Virus record (IMG/VR): IMGVR_UViG_3300047386_000147
Span: 1-28,607 of that record
DNA length: 28,607 nucleotides
Reading direction: 5' to 3' (one strand)
Source of the DNA: a virus
Positions 12,047-19,700 of this stretch are shown piece by piece. Each line of letters begins with the position of its first letter. Position 1 is the first letter of the stretch. The notes beneath the pieces are model-generated. The model was not told the origin of the DNA. It saw only the letters and a program-made list of their open reading frames with translations, and did not search any database. The translations under genes and the position numbers were made by a program.

Positions 12047-15000
12047 ATGTCGAACTATACTAAGACTACAGACTTTGAAGCGAAGGACTCGTTACCTACA
12101 GGCGACTCAGGAAAGATCATCCGTGGCGCTGAATTTGAAACTGAGTTCGATGCAATTTCTACTGCTATTGCAACCAAAGCTGACACAGCAGGTCCGACCT
12201 TTACAGGTACGTTGACCTTTGAAACTATTTCTGACGGAACCATTGGTGTCACTGCCTTTGTCGACGAAGATGATATGTCGTCCGACAGTGCAACTCTGGT
12301 TCCCACACAGCAGTCCGTAAAAGCGTACGTTGACTCTGTAACAACAGAACTTAATGCTCAAGACCTTGACTTCCAGGCTGACTCAGGCGGCGCATTAAAC
12401 ATTGATTTAGATTCTGAGACTATGACGTTTACTGGTGGTACTGGTATTGATACGTCTGGCTCAGGTAATACTGTTACCTTTGATATTGACTCTACTGTTA
12501 CAACCTTAACAGGCACACAGACGCTTACTAACAAAACACTTACTGCTCCTGTTATCTCTGGCAACTTAACTACAGACGGAACTATTGATGGCCGTGATGT
12601 TGCTACTGACGGTGCTAAGTTAGACGGCATAGAAGCTGGTGCTACTGCTGACCAGACTGACGCTGAGATCAGAGCCGCTGTAGAAGCAGCAACTGACTCC
12701 AACGTATTTACAGACGCAGACCATACAAAGTTAGACGGTATAGAAGCCAGCGCAACGGCAGACCAAACCGACGCTGAAATAAGAGCAGCCGTAGAAGCTG
12801 CTACCGACTCTAACGTCTTTACTGACGCAGATCATACAAAGTTAGACGGCATTGAGGCTAGTGCTACAGCAGATCAAACAGATGCTGAGATTAGAGCCGC
12901 AGTAGAAGCCGCTACAGACTCCAATGTATTTACCGATGCTGACCATAGTAAACTAGACGGTATCGAAGCATTAGCAGACGTAACGGACACAACTAACGTT
13001 ACAGCCGCTGGTGCCTTGATGGACTCAGAGCTAACTAACCTTACTGCTGTTAAGTCTCTGGATCAAGGTGTTGCTACTACTGACAGCCCAACCTTTGCAG
13101 GTCTAACGACTACAGCAGACGTATCTTTTGGCGACAACGACAAGGCTGTATTTGGTGCTGGTAATGACCTAGAAATTTATCACACATCAACAGGCAACCA
13201 CTCAATTATCGAAGAAACGGGCGGCGGCAACTTGGTTGTGCGAACTAATGGGCCGCATATTGAGTTTGACAAAGGCTCTACCGAATATATGGCAAGAATG
13301 TTAGTCGATGGAGCTGTTGAGCTTTATTATGACTCAGTTTTAAAACTAGCCACAACCTCCACAGGCATCGACGTAACTGGCACAGTGACTGCTGATGGTT
13401 TGACTGTTGATGGTGGAACTAAATTTTCTGGTTCAGCAGATGAATCATCATCTGGCGGCCTGTCTTTAAAAACAGGTTTAATAGACGCATCAATTAGTAA
13501 TTCAACAGATGCCTTTATAGGTGTTCACGATACTGGTGGATTAGGCTCTTTAGCTGGAGACTTATTGTTAGTTCCTCGTAGCTCAACAGGTGTTGCAAAT
13601 TCTATTCAGTTATTTTCTGGACAAACAACTCCTAAGTTACGTCAAAAAATTGCAGACAACGGCGACATCAGCTTCTACGAAGACACGGGTACGACTGCGA
13701 AGTTGTTCTGGGATGCTTCTGCGGAGCGTCTTGGATTAGGAACTACTTCTCCACTTACTGATATACATATCGTAAATTCAGGAGCGGCCCAGTTTTTGCT
13801 TCAGGCAGGAGATTCATCCACTGCAACAATGCTGTTTGGCGACAGTGCAGATACTAATATTGGTTGGATTCAATACGATAATTCAGACAATAACATGAAC
13901 TTTCGTACAAACAACGCAGAACGCATGCGTATCGACTCCAGTGGCAACTTGCTAGTTGGTACTACAAGCTCAACGCTATTCTCTTCTTCTAGCGAGACTG
14001 GGACAAACATTACATCTCAAGGAGGCTTGTATATTGCCCATAATGGGACGAACTTACCAGTCTTCAACAGAATTACATCTGACGGCGACATTGTAGACTT
14101 TCGCAAAAACGGCCTTGTAGTCGGTAGTATTGGTACACAAAGTGGCAATCCTTATATTGGAGGAACAAACAGAGGTATTCGGTTCGACAGCACACAGATT
14201 ATACCTGTTGATATGACCGCTTCTGGAAGTAATGCAGACAACTCAATAGACATTGGTAACTCTGGCGTTCGCTTCAAAGACCTCTACCTGTCAGGCAATG
14301 CTTATGTAGGCAATGCAGTTACTTCCAGTACAGATGGTTCTTCTGACTTAAAACTAGAAGGCAATCAGCACATCTTTAGAAGAGGCTCTGCTGGTAGTTA
14401 TGCGGAGCAAGCAAGGATAGATAGCTCAGGCAACTTGCTGGTTGGTACTACTAACGCAAATATTTACAACACCACAGGAGACGACGGTGTCGCAATTAAA
14501 ACTGACAATATTCAAGTACAACGAGCCAATAATGAACCGTTATTCCTAAACAGAACAGGAAGTGATGGAGTTATTGCTTCATTCCGAAAAGACGGCTCTT
14601 CAGTCGGTAGTATTGGTACTGAAGGCGGCAGACTGCAAATAGGTCTAGGCGCTAGTGGACTGTATTTTTATGATAGCGGCCCTAGTGTTTTGCCTTGGAA
14701 TGTCAGCAGTAATTCTGGAGCAGATAATTCTATTGATTTAGGAAGTTCGGGAAACCGCTGGAAAGACCTTTACCTGTCAGGCGGTGTCTACCTAGGCGGC
14801 ACAGGTTCAGCCAACAAGCTAGATGACTATGAAGAAGGGACGTGGACGCCTTCTTATGGTGCTAGTTCAACAAACCCAACAGTTACTCATTCCGTTCAAG
14901 TTGGGCGCTATGTAAAAGTTGGAGGTTTAGTAACTTGTTTTGGAAGAATTAAAACAAGTGCTGTTTCCACGCAAGGCGCTGGTAGTTTAAACATTTCAGG

Positions 15001-15247
15001 TCTTCCTTTTACTGCTCAAAATGTTTCGCAATTATTTGGTGGAGCAATATTATCTTATGTTTCAAATTGGGTGGCTGGTAATGCTCCAAGTGGTGGTTAT
15101 GTGGATACAAATTCAACAACTTGTTATTTAACCAAGCGTGGAGACAGCGATGAAGATATGGGAACAGGAGTAAATCCCGGAGACCTTTCTACAGGATCTA
15201 GTGATAACGATTTAATTTTTACTATTACTTACAAAACTACTGCTTAA
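12047..15247 (+). CDS. Tail fibre / receptor-binding protein
   Basis: A 1066-residue fibre. The N-terminus (YTKTTDFEAKDSLPTGDSGK followed by AEFETEFDAI) is the anchor type common in marine podoviruses. Residues 191-301 are three 37-residue repeats (KLDGIEAxATADQTDAEIRA at their start). After these come beta-rich modules seen twice each: RIDSSGNLLVGTT, VGSIGT and DNSIDxGxSGxRxKDLYLSG. The C-terminal 140 residues start with YEEGTWTP, typical of a fibre head domain, and probably bind the host surface. It should be a trimeric beta-helical rod. AGGA lies 10 bases upstream. It follows the capsid terminator, so it needs read-through or an unseen promoter. Confidence 0.85.
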   Translation: MSNYTKTTDFEAKDSLPTGDSGKIIRGAEFETEFDAISTAIATKADTAGPTFTGTLTFETISDGTIGVTAFVDEDDMSSDSATLVPTQQSVKAYVDSVTTELNAQDLDFQADSGGALNIDLDSETMTFTGGTGIDTSGSGNTVTFDIDSTVTTLTGTQTLTNKTLTAPVISGNLTTDGTIDGRDVATDGAKLDGIEAGATADQTDAEIRAAVEAATDSNVFTDADHTKLDGIEASATADQTDAEIRAAVEAATDSNVFTDADHTKLDGIEASATADQTDAEIRAAVEAATDSNVFTDADHSKLDGIEALADVTDTTNVTAAGALMDSELTNLTAVKSLDQGVATTDSPTFAGLTTTADVSFGDNDKAVFGAGNDLEIYHTSTGNHSIIEETGGGNLVVRTNGPHIEFDKGSTEYMARMLVDGAVELYYDSVLKLATTSTGIDVTGTVTADGLTVDGGTKFSGSADESSSGGLSLKTGLIDASISNSTDAFIGVHDTGGLGSLAGDLLLVPRSSTGVANSIQLFSGQTTPKLRQKIADNGDISFYEDTGTTAKLFWDASAERLGLGTTSPLTDIHIVNSGAAQFLLQAGDSSTATMLFGDSADTNIGWIQYDNSDNNMNFRTNNAERMRIDSSGNLLVGTTSSTLFSSSSETGTNITSQGGLYIAHNGTNLPVFNRITSDGDIVDFRKNGLVVGSIGTQSGNPYIGGTNRGIRFDSTQIIPVDMTASGSNADNSIDIGNSGVRFKDLYLSGNAYVGNAVTSSTDGSSDLKLEGNQHIFRRGSAGSYAEQARIDSSGNLLVGTTNANIYNTTGDDGVAIKTDNIQVQRANNEPLFLNRTGSDGVIASFRKDGSSVGSIGTEGGRLQIGLGASGLYFYDSGPSVLPWNVSSNSGADNSIDLGSSGNRWKDLYLSGGVYLGGTGSANKLDDYEEGTWTPSYGASSTNPTVTHSVQVGRYVKVGGLVTCFGRIKTSAVSTQGAGSLNISGLPFTAQNVSQLFGGAILSYVSNWVAGNAPSGGYVDTNSTTCYLTKRGDSDEDMGTGVNPGDLSTGSSDNDLIFTITYKTTA
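12617..12949 (+). repeat. Three 111-base repeats in the fibre gene
   Basis: KLDGIEA recurs at residues 191, 228, 265 and 302 with exact 37-residue spacing. Units 2 and 3 agree at 36 of 37 residues, yet 23 of those 36 codons differ synonymously (counted by hand). A fourth unit is present only as its first seven residues. Confidence 0.9.
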
Positions 15248-15250
15248 TTA

Positions 15251-15270
15251 TCTCAAGTGGATTCTTGAGA
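15251..15270 (+). other. Hairpin after the fibre gene
   Basis: TCTCAAG-TGGATT-CTTGAGA is a perfect 7-base stem with a 6-base loop, a few bases after the fibre stop and 20 before the next start. No U-run follows, so it is not a classical terminator. It could protect or process the mRNA or weaken transcription. Confidence 0.45.
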
Positions 15271-15290
15271 CGGACTAAAGGAGAAAGACA

Positions 15291-15518
15291 ATGGCATTAA
15301 CTAAAAGCGTAACAGCAGACAAAATTGAAGTAGTCACAGGACAAGACGAGGACGGCAACGACGTAACCTCTGTTCAAGTACGGACTGCTACTAAGGTACT
15401 CGAAGACGGTGCTGTAATTTCACAGTCGTATCACCGTCATGTAATTCAATCAGGTGACGATTGGTCATCTGAACCCACCAACGTGCAGGACATCTGCAAC
15501 GCAGTATTTGGAGCATAA
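15291..15518 (+). CDS. Small conserved protein after fibre
   Basis: A 75-residue protein (MALTKSVTADKIEVVTGQDE at the start, SYHRHVIQSGDDWS in the middle). Beta-rich first half with QVRTATKVLEDG. I have seen this pattern in marine phages next to fibre genes without an assigned function. A fibre-assembly or fibre-tip accessory is plausible. AAAGGAG lies 8 bases before the ATG. Confidence 0.7.
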   Translation: MALTKSVTADKIEVVTGQDEDGNDVTSVQVRTATKVLEDGAVISQSYHRHVIQSGDDWSSEPTNVQDICNAVFGA

Positions 15519-15520
15519 CA

Positions 15521-15838
15521 ATGGCTACATGGACTATCGCAAACCTTGAGCGTAACGTGGCAGACGGCGGTGTAACCGTGGCGCACTGGCGTGTTACTGA
15601 ATCTGAAACTGTTGGCACTGGCGACGACGCTGTGACTTACTCTGCATCCTCATACGGCACTGTAGGCTTTACACCCGACGCTGACGCTGACGGCTTTGTA
15701 GCTTACGATGACCTTACTGAGTCTGCTGTACTGGCATGGGTACACGAGTCAGTTGATCAGGACGCTACTGAGGCGGCACTAACAGCCAACATCGAAGCAC
15801 AGAAGAACCCTGTGTCTGCTGATGGTATGCCTTGGTAA
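15521..15838 (+). CDS. Small conserved protein, fibre region
   Basis: A 105-residue acidic protein (MATWTIANLERNVADGGVTV followed by HWRVTESE). It has a beta-rich body and a C-terminal helix with VLAWVHESVDQDATEAALTA and ends KNPVSADGMPW. This is a conserved marine-phage family of unknown function that normally travels with the gene before it. GGAG within the previous gene's end serves as ribosome site. Confidence 0.7.
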   Translation: MATWTIANLERNVADGGVTVAHWRVTESETVGTGDDAVTYSASSYGTVGFTPDADADGFVAYDDLTESAVLAWVHESVDQDATEAALTANIEAQKNPVSADGMPW

Positions 15839-16200
15839 TGCCTGAGATTGATGACAACACCAGAGTAGCTATACCGCTAAGGAATTTAGTTGCTCTTGGT
15901 GCTGGCATCGTTATGGCTACTACTGCTTACGTAACTCTTGACACTCGTATCATCTCTATTGAACACGGTCAGGAAATACAGAACATGAACATACTGGAAA
16001 ACTCTGCGTTTGTTCGTGAATGGCCTCTAGGTCTACGTGGTGCGTTACCAGATGATCTTATACAGAACGCTAAGATTATGGCTCTGGAAGAACGCAACAT
16101 AGAGATACACGAGTTACGTAGGCAGTTAAATAAAGTAGAAGTAGAGATAGGTAAGTTAAATGCACAGGTGACTGTAGATCACCAAAGCGGTAAGGAATAG
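15838..16200 (+). CDS. Single-pass membrane protein with coiled coil, lysis-linked
   Basis: A 120-residue protein. It has an N-terminal charged stretch, one membrane helix at about residues 15-36 (LRNLVALGAGIVMATTAYVT), then a periplasmic-looking part ending in a coiled coil (ALEERNIEIHELRRQLNKVE). That topology fits an inner-membrane spanin or a pinholin-like partner, but there is no proof. The ATG overlaps the preceding stop as TAATG. A TTG at 15832 would add two codons without benefit. It forms a block with the next two membrane genes. Confidence 0.6.
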   Translation: MPEIDDNTRVAIPLRNLVALGAGIVMATTAYVTLDTRIISIEHGQEIQNMNILENSAFVREWPLGLRGALPDDLIQNAKIMALEERNIEIHELRRQLNKVEVEIGKLNAQVTVDHQSGKE

Positions 16201-16202
16201 TC

Positions 16203-16400
16203 ATGTCAGATCTAGAGCAAGCATTAAGTCGGTTAGAAGCTCATGAGCGTGAGTGTAGTATTCGTTATGAAATGATTCAGATGCAACTGGACGCACACAA
16301 TCAACGCTTTGACAAACTAGAGAAGATGATGACAGGCGGCTTTGCTTCTATTGCTATTATCGTGACTATGGCTATTGCTATCTTGGAGTTTGCTAGATGA
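16203..16400 (+). CDS. Tail-anchored membrane protein, XhlA-like
   Basis: A 65-residue protein. Residues 1-42 are an amphipathic helix (LEQALSRLEAHERECSIRYE, then LDAHNQRFDKLEKMM), followed by a C-terminal membrane helix (GGFASIAIIVTMAIAILEF). The layout resembles haemolysin XhlA-type accessory proteins that assist holins. It lies between another membrane protein and the 3TM holin, which it overlaps as ATGA. Confidence 0.65.
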   Translation: MSDLEQALSRLEAHERECSIRYEMIQMQLDAHNQRFDKLEKMMTGGFASIAIIVTMAIAILEFAR

Positions 16401-16795
16401 TTGAGTCGCTCATAGGGCCTGTTACAGGGCTTCTGGACAAGTTTGTACAAGACAAGGACCAGAAGGCTAGGCTAGCTCATGAAGTTGCCACAATGGCTCA
16501 GAGACACGCTCAGGAGCTTGCTAAGTCACAACTAGAGGTTAACAAGGTAGAAGCAGCGCACAAGTCCTTATTTGTCTCTGGTTGGAGACCTGCTGTTGGC
16601 TGGTGTTGCGTACTAGGTATGATGGGCAACTTTATGGTCATACCGTTTACCAACTTTGTTTTAGCTCTGTTGGCTATTGAAGTTACTATACCACTCATTG
16701 ACCTAGAGACTATGATGCCTGTATTGATGGGTATGCTTGGTCTTGGTGCTATGCGCTCTTATGAAAAAACCAAGGGCGTATCAAGGGAAAAGTAA
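16397..16795 (+). CDS. Holin, 3TM type
   Basis: A 132-residue protein. After an N-terminal helical stretch (KARLAHEVATMAQRHAQELA) comes the signature FVSGWRPAVGWCCVLGMMGN (about 54-73), then two further membrane segments with PLIDLETMMPVLMGMLGLGA. This matches the 3TM holin superfamily (gene-transfer-agent-type holin). It should form holes in the inner membrane at a set time and release the M15 peptidase encoded at 4146. It is followed directly, with no gap, by the giant charged protein. Confidence 0.85.
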   Translation: MIESLIGPVTGLLDKFVQDKDQKARLAHEVATMAQRHAQELAKSQLEVNKVEAAHKSLFVSGWRPAVGWCCVLGMMGNFMVIPFTNFVLALLAIEVTIPLIDLETMMPVLMGMLGLGAMRSYEKTKGVSREK

Positions 16796-19700
16796 ATGGC
16801 TAAAAGTTCTCGAGGAATGTTTACAGGTGGGAGCGTGTACTCAGGAGGTACGCCTACCTTTGATGAAACTGTAGGCCAACCAACACTGCCAACTGGTGGG
16901 GTCAAAGGTGGTCCCACAAAGCAAGCTCCTATAGTTAGACCACCTCCTACTTCAGAACCTGCTCCTGCTCCAGAGCCAGAAACAGAAGAAATGACCTTTA
17001 CGTTTATAGAAGGTAGGGAAAGAGGAGGAGCACAACAGAACTATCTTTATGGTCAGGAAGGAGAAGTTCGACAGGTTACTGTAGACGAACTACGTGAGTA
17101 CTTTGAAAGCGACGAAGTAAACAGACTACCTGAAGTATTCGGTACGTTTGACAATTATCTTGCTTACATGACTGAGCGTGAAGAGTTACTTCAGTCTGGT
17201 GAGCTGACTGTTGGAGACTGGGCTAACGCAGACACCGGCTTTACCGAAGATCAACAAATGATTCTTGAGGGTGACGCTGACTTAACTATTGATCCTAGCG
17301 ACCCTGGTCAAAACTTAGAAAACTTACGTAGACAACAAACTAGTACTCAAGCTGGTGCTTATAACAACTGGTTGAACTCTGAAGCTAACCAAGCGTTACT
17401 ACGTAAGTACGGTGTTGTTACTGACCTTTATTCTACTTCGGGAGACCGCTTTAGATGGAATGGATCAGCCTACGTTAAAGTAGAAGACCAAAGTTCCGGT
17501 GCCGGAGACATCTTTAAAGCAGGTTTCCAAATTGCTGTAGGCTTAGCTTTAGGCGGTGCTGGAGTTGGATCTGCTCTTTCTTCTACAGTAGGTTTAAGTG
17601 GTGCTTCTGCTGCGGCTTTTTCTGCTGCTGTTAACTCAGTAATCTCACAGGTAGCTACCGGCGTCTTAACAGGTGGTGACTTAGACATAAGCCTTGAAAG
17701 TGTTATACAAGCTGCTGTTACTGGCGGTTTACTAGACACCGACATTGCACAGGAAGCACTCCAAGCATTAGAAACAGGTAACGAGTTTGTTGACGCTGTT
17801 GTTCAAGCAGGTGTTATTAACTCAGCTACTCAGTTAGCTACAAGCGGTGAATTAGACCCACAACAGCTTATTGAAGCTATGGTTCGCGCAGGTCTTACGG
17901 ACCAGTTTGGTGAGTACTTAGAAAACCTAGAAGACTTAGCACAAACTGAATTAGACCAGCTTGAGGAATTCTTTAGAGGCTACGTACCAGACATAAGTGC
18001 TATTGAAGACTTCTTGTCACAAGCAGAAGGTTTATTTGACACTGACATCTCTGAGTACACAGAGCAATTTGAAGAAATTGTAAGTCAAATTGGTGATGCT
18101 GTAGAAGGTGCTGTAGAAGAAATAGACGAAGAAGAACTAGAGTACAGAGCAGGTGAAGGCTACATAGACCCTGGTTCATACTACTACTATACCGACGAAA
18201 ACGGTAATAGAATTCTAGGTCAAGACATAGAAGGACTTCGGTATACTTCTGACGGAACTTATGTTGATGCTGACGGTAATGTCTATGACTTAGGAGGCAC
18301 TGCTGCAGTAAACGAAGACGGCACTGTTGATTACTATGACGGCTTTGCTGAAGACGGCGCGTCTATTATTGCTACAGGAGAAATCCAGTTAGGTCAAGAC
18401 GGTCTTTATGACTCTGAAGGCAACCTTGCTTACTACCAAGACGAAGGTCAATGGTTTGACGCCGACGGTAACATAGTAAGTGACCCTACTGTTGTAGACC
18501 AACTAACAGGTTTAACTGAAGGTCAGGTTCCTTATGATCCTAGACAGTTTTCAGACACTGCTTTTCAATCTGCTATTGATAGTGCAGTAGATCAACAAGA
18601 CATCGGTGCTATTGTCGATCATATGACAAGCATTGGAACAGGTGTAGACGCTAACGGTTTCTTTGGTCTCTCCGATTCAGACCAGGAAGTTTTAATGGGT
18701 TTGTTTGGTGTCTCAACTCAAGAAGAATTAGTTGAAGCACTGGCTCAGTCAGGATACACAGTTAATACTAACGGTTCTCAAGTAGTAATAGACTTTAACT
18801 ACGATAGAAGTGAAGAGTACGGTCAGATTAATGACGTAGATCAATCTGGCAACATTATTCGTGTACGAGACCCTAACGAACCAACAGAAATTTTTATAGA
18901 CCCTGAGTACGACCCTACTGAAGAAACGCCTGAGCCTGAACCTGAGCCTGAAATAGGTGGCGGTGGAGGTGGCGGAGGTGACTCTTCTACTACTCCTACT
19001 GATGAAGACGATCCATTAGCTAGTACTGTTCCTTCTGCTGAAGACACGGCTGAACAAATACGAAGGGATCAGGCTGAAGCCGCTGCGGAAAGACAGCAGA
19101 AAGAACAAGATGCTGCTGCGGAAAGACAGAAGGACGCTGCTGCAGCTGAGAGACAAAAGGATGCAGATGCTGCAGCCGAACGTGCATCTAAGGACGCTGC
19201 TGCAGAAGCTTCTAAAGATGCTGCTGAGCGAGCTGACAAAGAGACTGCTGAAAAAGCAGAAAAAGAATCTGCTGCAGAAACACAACAGAAAGAACAAGCA
19301 GCTGCAGAAGAAGCACAGAAGGAAGCCACTGCTGAAACTGAGCAAAAGGAAGCTGAAGCAGCTGAGGCAGCTGATAAGGAAGCTCAAGCAGAGACTGAAC
19401 AAAAGGAAGCTGACGCTGCTGAAAAGGCAGAGAAGGATGCTGCTGCAGAGACTCAGGAAAAAGAGCAGGCCGCTGCAGAACAACTTAAGAAGGACACTAA
19501 AGCAGAGACTCAGGAAAAAGAACAAGCTGCTGCTGAAAAAGCTGAGAAGGACCGTCAGGCTGAAGAAGATAAAAAAGAGTTAGCAGAAGCTGAAGGTAAG
19601 GACGCTGAGGAAACTCAAAAGGAACAGCAAGCAGAAACAGAAGAGAAAGAGGCTGCTGCTGAACAAGCAGAGAAGGACGCCGAAGCTGAAACTCAAGAAA

